DNA from: Sphaerotilus microaerophilus
GTDB lineage: Bacteria; Pseudomonadota; Gammaproteobacteria; Burkholderiales; Burkholderiaceae_C
DNA: 64,000 nucleotides
Assembly (NCBI RefSeq): GCF_023734135.1
Contig: NZ_AP025730.1
Location: 1,550,001-1,614,000, forward strand
Reading direction: 5' to 3'
Below the pieces are notes generated by a model. That model did not search any database and was not told the DNA's origin. It saw only the letters and a program-made list of their open reading frames with translations. Shown piece after piece: positions 51,259 through 59,841 of this stretch. Position 1 is the stretch's first letter. The number at the start of each line of letters is the position of its first letter. The translations under genes were made by a program, and so were the position numbers.

Positions 51259-52176
51259 AATTTCTGCGGGCGCACTGGCGGCGTCTTCCTCGGGCAGCGG
51301 GGCGTCGCCGGACTGGAAGAACCGCTCCTCGGCGTCACGGGTCATCACGATGATGCTGATGCGCCGGTTGATGGGGTGCAGCGGGTCCTGGCGGTCAAAG
51401 GGCACGCTGGCGGCCAGCCCCTGCACGCGCAGGATGCGCGCATCGTCCAGCCCGCCGGCCAGCAGTTCACGGCGCGAGCTGTTGGCGCGGTCGGACGACA
51501 GCTCCCAGTTGCTGTAGCCCAGGCCCGAACCCATCGGCTTGGCGTCGGTGTGCCCCTCCAGCGTCAGGCGGTTGGGTACTTCGGTGAGCACCGAGCCGAT
51601 GGCGCGCAGGATCTCGCGCATGTAGGGCTGCACCTCGGCCGAGCCGCTGTCGAACATCGGCCGCTTCTGGTCGTCCACGATCTGGATGCGCAGGCCCTCG
51701 CGGGTCATGTCCAGGCGCACCTGTGACTTGAACTCGGCCAGCTTGGGCGAGTTGGCGATGACCTCGGCCATCTTCTCCTTCAGCTCGCTCAGCCTCGCCT
51801 GTTCGGCCTTACGCTGCTCGGCTTTCAGGGCCTTGAGGTTGTAGGTCTTGTGCTTGGCCTCGACGTCGCCCTTTTTCACCTGACCGCCCTGTCGGGTGAG
51901 GTCGGTGCCGCCGCCCCTGAGCAGCGAGGAGGCGTCGCCGGCACCGGAGCCGCCACCCATCAGCGCGACCTTCAGGGGGGACTGGAAGTAGTCCGCGATG
52001 CCCTTCTTGTCGCCCTCGGTGGTCGAGCCCAGCAGCCACATCAGCAGGAAGAAGGCCATCATCGCCGTCACAAAGTCGGCGTAGGCGATCTTCCACGCGC
52101 CGCCGTGCGCCGCGTGGCCGGCCTTCTTGACCCTCTTGACGATGATCGGTTGCAGCTTCTTGGCATCACCGGCCAT
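51232..52176 (-). CDS. motB: Flagellar motor protein MotB
   Basis: 314-residue stator subunit. The single membrane helix starts at the proton-carrying Asp34 ([21 protein letters not shown]). A plug/linker follows, then a C-terminal OmpA-like domain that anchors to peptidoglycan ([32 protein letters not shown]). The C-terminus extends about 40 residues beyond the domain with a Ser/Ala/Pro tail. The start is 51 bp after motA. Confidence 0.96.
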   Translation of the reverse strand: MAGDAKKLQPIIVKRVKKAGHAAHGGAWKIAYADFVTAMMAFFLLMWLLGSTTEGDKKGIADYFQSPLKVALMGGGSGAGDASSLLRGGGTDLTRQGGQVKKGDVEAKHKTYNLKALKAEQRKAEQARLSELKEKMAEVIANSPKLAEFKSQVRLDMTREGLRIQIVDDQKRPMFDSGSAEVQPYMREILRAIGSVLTEVPNRLTLEGHTDAKPMGSGLGYSNWELSSDRANSSRRELLAGGLDDARILRVQGLAASVPFDRQDPLHPINRRISIIVMTRDAEERFFQSGDAPLPEEDAASAPAEISSSAPPNR

Positions 52177-52227
52177 GGCAGGCTCCTGGGATGCGCGCAG
52201 GCACCAGGGTTGGTGTCAGCTCGGGCA

Positions 52228-53085
52228 TCACTTCTTCTTCAGGTGCGATTCCAGCTCAGTGAAGCTGGGGCGATCGCCGGAATAGAGCACCTTGCGGCCG
52301 AACTCGATCGCGATCTGCGGTGCGTAGCCCTGCATCGAGGCCAGCAGCGTGCTCTTGATGCACTGCAGTTCCTTGCCGGCGTCCTCGACCTTCTGCTCCA
52401 GCAGGCCGCCCAGCGGCTCGACGAAGCCATAGGCCAGCAAGATGCCCAGGAACGTGCCCACCAGCGCCGAGCCGATCATGCCGCCCAGCACCGCCGGTGG
52501 CTGGCCCACCGAACCCATGGTGTTCACCACGCCCAGCACCGCAGCCACGATGCCGAAGGCGGGCAGGCCACCGGCCAGCCGCGCGATGGCGGCCACCGCG
52601 GCGTGCTCCTCCTGGTGATGGGTGTCGATCTCCTGGTCCATCAGGCTCTCGATCTCATGGGCATTCAGGTTGCCCGACACCATCATGCGCAGGTAGTCGG
52701 TGATGAACTCGGTCACGTGGTGGTCATTGCCCACCGCCGGGTACTTCTGGAAGATGGCCGAGCTGTGCGGGTCCTCGACGTCCTTTTCGATGGACATCAG
52801 GCCCTCCTTGCGCACCTTCTGCAGCAGGTCGTACATGAGCGACAGCAGCTCCATGTAGCGGGCCTTGTTGAACTTGCTGCCCTTGAAGCAGCGGCCCAGG
52901 CCGGCCATCGAGGCCTTCACCACCTTCATCTGGTTGTTGGCCAGGAAGGCGCCGGCGGCGGCGCCGAAGATGGTGATCATCTCGAAGGGCAGTGCCTTCA
53001 GGATCACGCTGATGTTGCCGCCGTGCACGATGTACACGCCGAAGATGCAGCCCAGGGCCACGAGCCAGCCGACGATGACGAACAT
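52228..53085 (-). CDS. motA: Flagellar motor stator protein MotA
   Basis: 285-residue proton-channel subunit with four membrane helices (about 1-20, 33-52, 168-190 and 200-220). The large cytoplasmic loop that contacts FliG holds the charged KVRKEGLMSIEKDVEDP. The PAFGIVAAVLGVVNTM and GTFLGILLAYGFVEPL helices match the family. It is preceded by a sigma-28 promoter about 70 bp upstream. Confidence 0.96.
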   Translation of the reverse strand: MFVIVGWLVALGCIFGVYIVHGGNISVILKALPFEMITIFGAAAGAFLANNQMKVVKASMAGLGRCFKGSKFNKARYMELLSLMYDLLQKVRKEGLMSIEKDVEDPHSSAIFQKYPAVGNDHHVTEFITDYLRMMVSGNLNAHEIESLMDQEIDTHHQEEHAAVAAIARLAGGLPAFGIVAAVLGVVNTMGSVGQPPAVLGGMIGSALVGTFLGILLAYGFVEPLGGLLEQKVEDAGKELQCIKSTLLASMQGYAPQIAIEFGRKVLYSGDRPSFTELESHLKKK

Positions 53086-53155
53086 GGGGTGCTTTCCGGA
53101 TCAGGGGGCCGCCGGCGTCACGAGGGGCCGGGTCGGCAGATGAAGTCTGTTTTGC

Positions 53156-53183
53156 ATATCGGAGGGCCGCCCTGGTGACTTGA
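53156..53183 (-). promoter_or_regulatory. Sigma-28 (FliA) promoter of motAB
   Basis: Minus strand: TCAAGTCA (53176-53183), a 12-nt spacer and TCCGATAT (53156-53163). The -35 octamer is identical to that of the fliC promoter at 62109. Confidence 0.7.
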
Positions 53184-53236
53184 GATGGCGGAAAGTGAAA
53201 AATCTCTCGCCGTCGTTGCGGGGCTGCAGAGGCGGG

Positions 53237-54163
53237 TCAGCCGCGGCGCGGTGCCGGGCCGATCGCGTAGACCCACACCGGGCGTGCGTCCTCGCGCTGC
53301 AGCACGGCATGCAGGCGCAGCCCGGGGGCCTTGAATTCCAGGCTCACCAGCCAGCTGCCCGGGCGCATTTCCTGGCGGGCCTTGGCGGCGGCATGCGCCA
53401 TGCTTTCGGGGCGCTGGAACAGGTAGACCATGTCGTGGCCACTCCAGCTCTGTGCCCACATGTCGCCGCGCCGGATGTGGGCCCAGCGGCAGCGCAGCGA
53501 GGCCAGCCAGCGCAGCGGCCAGCTCCACTCGACGCCTTGCAGCTGCGCGCTCGGGTAGGCCCGGCGCAGGGCCTGCAGGCCGTGGCCCAGGCCGCAACCG
53601 GCATCGAGGATGCGTGCCCGAGCGGGCAGCGGGGCGATGTCGGCCAGCCCTTCCAGGGCGTCAGAGGGGGTGGGAAAGAACGGTGCGTCGTGCCAGGCTC
53701 GCAGCGGGTAGGCCAGCAGGAACAGCGCCAGTGGCACCAGCCAAGCCCAGGCGGGCAACTCGCCGAGCACGCCGCCTGCGGCGACCGTGCTCCCCAGCCC
53801 CGCCGCGGGCACGGCCAGGCCGTGCAGCAGGGCATGCAGCCCCCAAGAGAGTGGGAAGCCGACCGCGACGATCCAGCCCCGCCAGCGTGAATGACCTGCC
53901 AGGCCCGTGCCCAGCCCCGCCGTCCCACCCAGCAGCAGCGCCGCAGCCATCGCAGCGGCGGTTGCCACGCCCAGTTGCTGCAGGGTCGTGAAGAGGCCCC
54001 AGGCTGTGGCCCAGGTGAGCAGCGCCGGCAGTGGCCAACGCAGCCGCGCGCAGGCACTGCGCAGGGGGCTGTCGTTGGCGGCGGCTGCCGTGGAGTCTCC
54101 TGTCCGGGTCAGGCGGGCACCCGGGCGCAGGGGAGAGACCGTGGGAATGGATTGGCGGGACAT
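53237..54163 (-). CDS. Membrane-anchored class I SAM-dependent methyltransferase
   Basis: 308-residue protein. The first half has several hydrophobic helices (about 45-150). The second half is a Rossmann methyltransferase: motif I ARILDAGCGLGHGLQAL (about 183-199), an acidic GVEWSW strand for SAM ribose binding, and GSWLVSLEF near 260. The acceptor is unknown. ATG 54163 removes nine unlikely residues. It sits between motAB and the HD-GYP-like gene on the same strand. Membrane topology and enzyme fold are visible; any motility link is by position only. Confidence 0.8.
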   Translation of the reverse strand: MSRQSIPTVSPLRPGARLTRTGDSTAAAANDSPLRSACARLRWPLPALLTWATAWGLFTTLQQLGVATAAAMAAALLLGGTAGLGTGLAGHSRWRGWIVAVGFPLSWGLHALLHGLAVPAAGLGSTVAAGGVLGELPAWAWLVPLALFLLAYPLRAWHDAPFFPTPSDALEGLADIAPLPARARILDAGCGLGHGLQALRRAYPSAQLQGVEWSWPLRWLASLRCRWAHIRRGDMWAQSWSGHDMVYLFQRPESMAHAAAKARQEMRPGSWLVSLEFKAPGLRLHAVLQREDARPVWVYAIGPAPRRG

Positions 54164-54225
54164 GGCGTTTGCCGCGGGGTCAGGGGGCAACGGGCCGGTT
54201 CCGGGCCAAGACTGGCCGGGACCGT

Positions 54226-55440
54226 TCAGAGCAGGGCCAGCAGCTGCTCGTGCTGCAGGCGAACCTTGATGCTGTCGACGGCAGCCACGCCGACAACGGC
54301 GCGCGCCGCGCTGGAGGTATCACGCAGCACCGGCGCACTGAGCGCCAGCCCGCTGGTGCCAACCAGCACTGCCACGAGGGGCTCGTTGGCGCGTTGGCCA
54401 CGCTTCATCACCACACCGACCTCGCCGTTGGCGAGCTGCACGTAGCTGCCCGGCGGGTACATGCCCAGGGCCTTGAGGATGGCGGCGCCCAGCTCATCGG
54501 GCTGGCCATCGGCGCCCACGCAGGCGCTGCGGGCGGCGGCCAGCGGCGACATGGGCAGGCGCGAACTGCGGCGGCTGATCTTGGCAGTGAAGCGGTCGAC
54601 GGTGTACAGCAGCCGGGCCAGCCGGCTGGCGGCGTCCAGCGTCTTGAGCGGGCGTTCGAGCAGGCTGGTGTCGTGGTGCAGTCGCACGATCTTCAGCCAG
54701 CGCGCGTCCGTGACGCCAGCGCCGGCCAGCAGTGTCGAGCCCCGCAGGCCGTGCCCCACGATGCGCTCGCGCTGGTCGGGCGACAGCGGCAGGCGCTGCT
54801 TGGCCAGGTTGTCCTGCAGCACCGTCATGGCCACGTTCATCGTCAGGGCGGCGCCCACCAGGCTGTCGATCTCCTCGGCCGGCCAGCCGAGCACCGTGCC
54901 GACGCGCTCGCAGATCAGCGCGCACAGCATCGCGTGCTGGCTGCTGTATTGCTCGCAGGAATGCAGGGCGTGTTGCACCAGCAGGTACAGCGGTGCATGC
55001 GCCGAGCGTTGCTCCAGCGCCCGCGCCTGGGCCAGGCTGGCCTGCACCGTTTCCAGCCAGCCGCTCTGGGTACCGGCCGTGCGCAGTGCGCCTGCCAGAC
55101 TCTGCATCAGCATGTGCCAGGTGTCGGTGAGGCTGTCCTGGCGCTGGCGCGCCGGGTCTTCGCGATCGCGCCGCAGGTTGGCCACCGCGATGTGCTGCAG
55201 CGAGGCATTGGTGCGGATCAGGCTGCCGACCGTGCTCTTGAAGCTTGATCGCCAGCGGTACGACTCGTCCTCGTCGACGAACAGGTGCTTGGCCTGCAGC
55301 AGCGCGAGCTTGCTCTGGTCCTGGATCACGCCGCGCGCGGGCAGCAGCAGCATGCCGTTGGCGTCATAGACCCCGAACGGCAGGGGATCCCGCAAACGCA
55401 GGTGCTCCGGTGACAAGGGGATGTACGCCATGGTCGTCAT
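54226..55440 (-). CDS. Degenerate HD-GYP domain protein
   Basis: About 404-residue cytoplasmic protein. An N-terminal module (LSPEHLRLRDPLPFGVYDANGMLLLPARGVI) is common ahead of HD-GYP domains. The HD-GYP-like region (about 155-300) keeps one His in YSSQHAMLCALICERVG, a His in VGHGLRGSTLL and the HH pair in VRLHHDTSLLER. It lacks the HDxGK motif (here LTMNVAM) and the GYP triplet. It is therefore probably unable to hydrolyse c-di-GMP and may bind it or act as a scaffold. A C-terminal beta domain (YVQLANGEVGVVMKRG) follows. Starts at 55449, 55440 and 55431 are possible. A sigma-28-like promoter upstream suggests a flagellar role. Confidence 0.75.
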   Translation of the reverse strand: MTTMAYIPLSPEHLRLRDPLPFGVYDANGMLLLPARGVIQDQSKLALLQAKHLFVDEDESYRWRSSFKSTVGSLIRTNASLQHIAVANLRRDREDPARQRQDSLTDTWHMLMQSLAGALRTAGTQSGWLETVQASLAQARALEQRSAHAPLYLLVQHALHSCEQYSSQHAMLCALICERVGTVLGWPAEEIDSLVGAALTMNVAMTVLQDNLAKQRLPLSPDQRERIVGHGLRGSTLLAGAGVTDARWLKIVRLHHDTSLLERPLKTLDAASRLARLLYTVDRFTAKISRRSSRLPMSPLAAARSACVGADGQPDELGAAILKALGMYPPGSYVQLANGEVGVVMKRGQRANEPLVAVLVGTSGLALSAPVLRDTSSAARAVVGVAAVDSIKVRLQHEQLLALL

Positions 55441-55480
55441 TGCCAGCATGCGCGGGGTGCGCGCCAGAAGTCTGGGAGAA

Positions 55481-55508
55481 CTATCGACCCTCTGCCGGTT
55501 TGCCTTGA
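55481..55508 (-). promoter_or_regulatory. Sigma-28-like promoter of the HD-GYP-like gene
   Basis: Minus strand: TCAAGGCA (55501-55508), a 12-nt spacer and GTCGATAG (55481-55488). The -35 differs by one base from the fliC and motA octamers; the -10 is weaker. Confidence 0.5.
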
Positions 55509-55561
55509 GACGGAAAAGGGGGGAGAAAAGGCAACGGCGGCAGGGTTGGCAGAAGTGGCAG

Positions 55562-55591
55562 AAAAAAACGGGTCTGCTTGGCAGACCCGTT
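55562..55591 (-). terminator. Intrinsic terminator after flhC
   Basis: Perfect 11-bp stem (AACGGGTCTGC at 55567-55577 with GCAGACCCGTT at 55581-55591) and a 3-nt loop. On the minus strand it is followed by seven T. Confidence 0.9.
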
Positions 55592-55638
55592 CAAAAGCAC
55601 CTCAGAGGTGCCAGGAGGAAGCGTTCGAGCCAGTCACG

Positions 55639-56175
55639 TCAATGCAGTTGGAGCGCGCCGCTGGCCTTGCCCTTGCCGGCCCGTGCCGGGGGGTTGCACA
55701 GGCCGCACACGAAGTGCTTGGCGATCTCATGGGGGTGGGTCACGAAATGGCCGCCGCACTTGGAGCACTTGGTCATGGTCAGCATGCCGTTGTCCACGAA
55801 CTTCACCAGGCGCCAGGCGCGCGTCACCGACAGCAGCGGCTCCAGGCCCTGGGCCTGCGTCTGCTCCAGGTAGAGCTGGTAGGCCTTGATGACGGTGTCG
55901 ATCTCGTCCATCTCGGCCACCTTGTTCAGGTACTCATGCGTGTTCAGGAACAGGCTGGCATGGATGTTGGGCTGCCAGGTCATGAACCAGTCGGTGGAGA
56001 AGGGCAGCTGGCCCTTGCTTGGCGACTTGCCGGCGACTTCCTTGTACAGGCGCAGCAGGCGCTCGTACGAGAGGTCGGTTTCCGATTCCAGCACCTGCAG
56101 GCGGGCACCCAGCTTGATGAGCGTGACGGCGCGGTCGATCTGCTTGGCTTCGGTCAGGATGCTCTTGGTGCGCAT
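55639..56175 (-). CDS. flhC: Flagellar transcriptional activator FlhC
   Basis: 178-residue partner of FlhD in the FlhD4C2 master regulator that activates class II flagellar genes. The zinc-binding cysteines CSKCGGHFVTHP...FVCGLC lie near 135-160, as in the family; the N-terminal EAKQIDRAVTLIKLGARLQVLE helix block is conserved. It lies 70 bp after flhD and is followed by a strong terminator. Confidence 0.96.
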   Translation of the reverse strand: MRTKSILTEAKQIDRAVTLIKLGARLQVLESETDLSYERLLRLYKEVAGKSPSKGQLPFSTDWFMTWQPNIHASLFLNTHEYLNKVAEMDEIDTVIKAYQLYLEQTQAQGLEPLLSVTRAWRLVKFVDNGMLTMTKCSKCGGHFVTHPHEIAKHFVCGLCNPPARAGKGKASGALQLH

Positions 56176-56245
56176 GGTGTGTTCCCCCGGGTGTCTGGTG
56201 TGCGTGGCGTTCGGTCGGCTGGGCGGTGCGGCGTGCGGGCCTGGA

Positions 56246-56569
56246 TCAGGCGGCTTCGCGATGGCGCCCGGCCATCAGGATGCTGGCGTGCAGGCGAGAG
56301 ACGCTGTCGTTGGCGGCGCTCTTGCCGTGGTTGGTCAGCAGGTTCCACACCAGATCGTCGTCACAGCGCATGCGGCACAGCAGCGTGTTGCCGGAGGCAA
56401 TCTTCATCATCTGGGCGGGCGACAGCATTTCCAGCAGGGTGGCGGTCTCTTCCGAAATGCCCAGGCGGAACAGGGCCTGCTCGCGGTCGGAGCGGATCAG
56501 GCTCTGCGCCAGCATCATGTACGACAGGTTGGCTTCGCGGATTTCGGAGAGGATCTGTTCGGTGTTCAT
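56246..56569 (-). CDS. flhD: Flagellar transcriptional activator FlhD
   Basis: 107-residue subunit of the FlhDC activator. It starts MNTEQILSEIREANLSYMMLAQ, with the DREQALFRLGISEETATLLEMLSPAQMMKIA core. ATG 56569 has an AAGGAGC ribosome site; an ATG at 56626 is in frame but off-family. The cysteine involved in inter-subunit contact is seen in NTLLCRMRC. The upstream 438 bp carry possible operator sites. Confidence 0.95.
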   Translation of the reverse strand: MNTEQILSEIREANLSYMMLAQSLIRSDREQALFRLGISEETATLLEMLSPAQMMKIASGNTLLCRMRCDDDLVWNLLTNHGKSAANDSVSRLHASILMAGRHREAA

Positions 56570-56704
56570 GACGGGCTCCTTGCTTGGGGTGTCTGCCTCG
56601 TTGCCTTGGCAGCGGTTCGGTATCAACGTGAGATGAATTGTGAAGATACGAACTGGCTTGCAACATCAGCCCACTTCCACAGCTTGAGTACGACAAACGC
56701 CATC

Positions 56705-56733
56705 CAGCGTGTCAGGCAAATTCCTACACGCTG
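56705..56733. promoter_or_regulatory. Inverted repeat upstream of flhD, possible operator
   Basis: CAGCGTGT (56705-56712) and ACACGCTG (56726-56733) are perfect complements separated by 13 nt. About 140 bp upstream of flhD. Confidence 0.45.
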
Positions 56734-56795
56734 TCATCCATTCGAAGAGGTGATTGGCCCCGGACGGGCGGTGCGGGCGCTTCGGCCGACCGCCG

Positions 56796-56815
56796 GGCGT
56801 GACGCAGGTCACGCC
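56796..56815. promoter_or_regulatory. CRP/FNR-family-like site upstream of flhD
   Basis: GGCGTGAC-GCAG-GTCACGCC is a perfect 8-bp inverted repeat whose core GTGA-N6-TCAC matches the CRP/Vfr class. It lies about 230 bp upstream of the flhD start. It could instead be a simple hairpin. Confidence 0.45.
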
Positions 56816-57007
56816 GGGGCGTGCCCGGGTTGGTGCGGAGGAACCTGAGGTGCGGTTGGGGCCCTCTGCCGGTGCAACCCTGTCATCCGGTGGCTGACAT
56901 GGCCTCGCTCGTTGGCTGGGGCTGCCAGTGGCGGCCCGGCGCCGGTGTGCGGTGCCCGGCGGCGCCAGACGTCCGCAGGCGTTGCCTGCGGCGAGCCGCG
57001 AGCGAGG

Positions 57008-58093
57008 TCAGCTCAGCGCGTGCTCGCGCAGCCGCGCACCGATCTGGCCGATCCGATCCAGTTCGGGGATCCAGGCCGGTGCCGCAGCGGCATCGCCATG
57101 GGAGGGGAGGTCGAGCGCGGCGATGGCGCTCAGTCGCAGACCGGGGCCTGCGTTGCTCATCCGACGCGTCGGTGCGCCGCGTCGCGGGGCATCGCCGCTC
57201 GGTTCTGGCCGGTGCAGCCGCGCGGGGATGGTGGAGCGGGCCAGCAGCGCGTCGATGGACGCCACCACCCGCGCCAGTGCCGGGCTGGCGGGCGCTTGCA
57301 CGGGCGCTGGCCGCGGCAGGGGATCGAAGGCCACGAAGGGCAGGCCGAACAGGTGCAGCCAGCAGCGCTCCAGCATCAGCCGGTGGGTCAGGTCGCTGCG
57401 CAGCAGCAGCTCCAGCCTGTCCAGGGTGCCGTTGGCATCTTGCAGCAGGGCGAGCAGCCGATCGTTGCGGACCGCGAACACGCCACCGGCTGCGCACAGG
57501 CCCAGGTCGGCCAGGGTGGCGCTGGTGGCCAGGTCATGCCGGCCTGCCAGGTCGAGGAAGTGCGCGAGCAGGTTGTGCCCTGCCGGCAGGGCGTGCCGGT
57601 GGCGGTACTGATCGGCCAGCAGCTCTGCTTCCCTGTCGATGTGCCCGACCGGCGCGAGGGTGTGCAGGCAGAAACGCTCGACCCGCACGGGCTGTCCGCC
57701 CACCCACTCGCGGCGATCGTCGCGAGCCGGCGCGCGGGTGGTGGCGCGCAGGCCAAGCGCCTGCACGTCGCCCCAGTTCTGCGGCTGGGCCAGCAGTTCC
57801 ATCAGGGCGGGCGCGTGCGCCAGGCCATCGCCAGGCGTGAAGACGGTCCAGCCGGTCGGGTCCAGGCGGGGGTGTTCGGCCGTGGTCAGACGGTGCTGCA
57901 GTTGCTGGAGGTATTCGATGTGGCTGCCCGCGCAGCCCGCATCGGCCCGCACGCCCAGTATCTCGGTGCCCGGCAGGAGATCGGCGCTGCGCAGGCCCGG
58001 ACCTGCGTTGCAGACCTTCACCTCGCAATGGGCCGGCAGCCCATGCAGCCAGTCCAGGGCTTCATCGGTGCGTGCAATGACGAGGGTGATCAT
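57008..58093 (-). CDS. DUF3431-like protein of a probable glycosylation cluster
   Basis: 361-residue protein without signal or membrane helix. The opening VIARTDEALDWLHGLP, the middle GSHIEYLQQL and VFTPGD, and the end FAVRNDRLLAL...LMLERCWLHLFGLPF recall the uncharacterised DUF3431 family, which occurs near glycosyltransferases. The last 90 residues are Pro/Ala/Arg-rich and variable. It is the last of three minus-strand genes starting at the OGT-like gene. The activity is unknown; the family link is by pattern and should be treated as tentative. Confidence 0.55.
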   Translation of the reverse strand: MITLVIARTDEALDWLHGLPAHCEVKVCNAGPGLRSADLLPGTEILGVRADAGCAGSHIEYLQQLQHRLTTAEHPRLDPTGWTVFTPGDGLAHAPALMELLAQPQNWGDVQALGLRATTRAPARDDRREWVGGQPVRVERFCLHTLAPVGHIDREAELLADQYRHRHALPAGHNLLAHFLDLAGRHDLATSATLADLGLCAAGGVFAVRNDRLLALLQDANGTLDRLELLLRSDLTHRLMLERCWLHLFGLPFVAFDPLPRPAPVQAPASPALARVVASIDALLARSTIPARLHRPEPSGDAPRRGAPTRRMSNAGPGLRLSAIAALDLPSHGDAAAAPAWIPELDRIGQIGARLREHALS

Positions 58094-58266
58094 GATCGGG
58101 GCTCTCCTGGCGCGACGGGCGTTGGAGGCAATGTAGGCCGGCGCGGCGGCCGCCCATCCGTCGATCAGCAGGGAAAAAACGCCGCACGAACGCGGTGCGC
58201 CGAAGCGCCCCGGAGACGCACTCCGGCCAGAGCGGGCGTTTGTCAGCGCCCGCCTGCGGCGCGGGC

Positions 58267-59793
58267 TCAGGCGCTGGTCAGCGCGTCGGGAGCCGTTTCG
58301 GGCTCGGTTGCCCAGATGTCGTCATCGGGCAGGCCGCCGAAGTCAGCCCGCAGGGTGCGGGCACGGGTGCGCTCCTCAAGGGAGGTCTCGATCTTGCGGA
58401 GCCGCACGCGCATGAAGTGCGCCCCTTCCCGGGCGCAGGGCTTCAGCTGGGCGTCCAGGTAGCTGGAGTCGGCGAGCTCGAAGCGGTGCTCGAACCAGCC
58501 GAGGTACCAGAACCAGTCGGTGTAGTAGATCCAGGAGTTCTCGTTGATCGCGCGGACATGGGTGGGATCCTGCCAGGCGGTCGGGGCGTGCTCGTAGGGG
58601 ACCTCGATGTGCATCTCGCCCTGCAGCGTCAGCAGGTCAAGGCAGTTGCGCATCATCTGCGGCAGGTCGCCGACGTGTTCCAGGACGTTGCTGGCGTGGA
58701 TCGTCTGGATGCTGCCGGCATTCAGGCGCACCGGGCCGTGAGTGGGGCTATCGAACTCCAGCGGCCACTGGACCGGCTGGGCGAGGTCGAGCAGCACGTC
58801 GGGCTCGGCCGCCGGGAGGATGTCGATGTTCAGCCACCCGGGGCGATAGTCCTTGCCGGATCCGATGTGGATGCGTCGCGGCTGCCAGGGCGAGGTGTCC
58901 AGTCGTGTCTGGTGCACCTGGCGGTAGCCCGCACAGAAGGCCAGCAGGTCGGCGTAGCCGTCGATGAGGTCGTGCTGCTGGAAGGCGGCCGCCTGGGCTT
59001 CGGACCGGGCCCGGAACGACGGCTGGTCAAAGTCGCTTGCCAGCCAACCAGGCAGGTCGTTCGGGGCGACCCAGTGCACGCTCTGTTCGAAATGCCCAGG
59101 CACCTCGGTGCCCGGAGTGCGCTCGGAGATCACGGGTGTGCCCAGCGACAGGCATTGGAAGGCGCGTGCCTGCTCGAAGCGGCAGGGGTGTTCCGCCGAC
59201 GGCGCGTAGAAGTGCAGGTTCAGCACCGCCTTGGCGTGACGGATCAGGTCGTCCCGCTCCGGGCCATACAGCGGCCGCTCCAGCAGGCTGACGCGCCGGC
59301 CGGCGCGCTCGATGCGCTCGATCAGTGCGCGGCGGCGCTCGTTCATCGAGCCGAAGAACAGCAGGTCGATGGGTCGCTGGTCCCACGCCAGGGGTGGGCG
59401 GTCGGCAAGATAGGGCGCATGGCCAAAGGCGATGAGGGGCACCTCGTCGGCAAGGCCCTGGTAGGCGGCAAGGTTGGCGGGGTGGTAGTCGATGGCGGCA
59501 TGGCGCCGCAGCAGTTCCAGGTAGGCCGCGTTCACCGGGGCACCCCGGGCGCCCAACTGTTCGAGGTTGACGAACAGGCAGGTGTGGCGCGCCGCCGCCT
59601 GCGCGTCGAAGCCGAGGTGGGCGCCGAACACGATGTTGACGGCGTCATGGCGCAGCCGGTTCTTGGCCAGCGTCACGACGGCGCCCATGCGCCTGAACTG
59701 GTAGCGGAAGTAGCGCGCCTGGTCGAGGAAACCGAGCGAGTGCACGTAGCCGGCCGGCTGGACGATGCACAGGTGGAGGGCGGGCAGGTTCAT
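58267..59793 (-). CDS. Glycosyltransferase-methyltransferase fusion protein
   Basis: 508-residue two-domain protein. Residues about 1-300 look like a GT-B (CgeB-like) transferase: YVHSLGFLDQARYF, IDLLFFGSMNERRRALIERI, AKAVLNLHFY and GTPVISERTPGTEVP. Residues about 315-480 form a class I SAM methyltransferase: IHIGSGKDYRPGWLNIDI with an acidic ribose site, IHASNVLEHVGDLPQMM and GEMHIEVPYE. A short charged tail follows. It could both transfer and methylate a sugar. It lies 48 bp downstream of the OGT-like gene, so the two are probably co-transcribed. Its target, presumably flagellin glycan, is inferred from place. Confidence 0.75.
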   Translation of the reverse strand: MNLPALHLCIVQPAGYVHSLGFLDQARYFRYQFRRMGAVVTLAKNRLRHDAVNIVFGAHLGFDAQAAARHTCLFVNLEQLGARGAPVNAAYLELLRRHAAIDYHPANLAAYQGLADEVPLIAFGHAPYLADRPPLAWDQRPIDLLFFGSMNERRRALIERIERAGRRVSLLERPLYGPERDDLIRHAKAVLNLHFYAPSAEHPCRFEQARAFQCLSLGTPVISERTPGTEVPGHFEQSVHWVAPNDLPGWLASDFDQPSFRARSEAQAAAFQQHDLIDGYADLLAFCAGYRQVHQTRLDTSPWQPRRIHIGSGKDYRPGWLNIDILPAAEPDVLLDLAQPVQWPLEFDSPTHGPVRLNAGSIQTIHASNVLEHVGDLPQMMRNCLDLLTLQGEMHIEVPYEHAPTAWQDPTHVRAINENSWIYYTDWFWYLGWFEHRFELADSSYLDAQLKPCAREGAHFMRVRLRKIETSLEERTRARTLRADFGGLPDDDIWATEPETAPDALTSA

Positions 59794-59841
59794 GGGGCCT
59801 CGGCGTCGGTCGGTTTTTGGTCGGGGTCCGGCGGTGATGCG

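Larger units (their letters stand above)
56570..57007. other. 438-bp control region upstream of flhDC
   Basis: No gene is seen; short GC-rich open frames lack homology. On the minus strand it holds an 8-bp inverted repeat (56705-56733), a CRP/FNR-type palindrome (56796-56815) and a GC-rich stretch up to the stop of the upstream gene. A weak promoter candidate is TTGCAA-N17-CAATTC around 56637-56665. This is where a class I flagellar promoter is expected. Confidence 0.5.
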
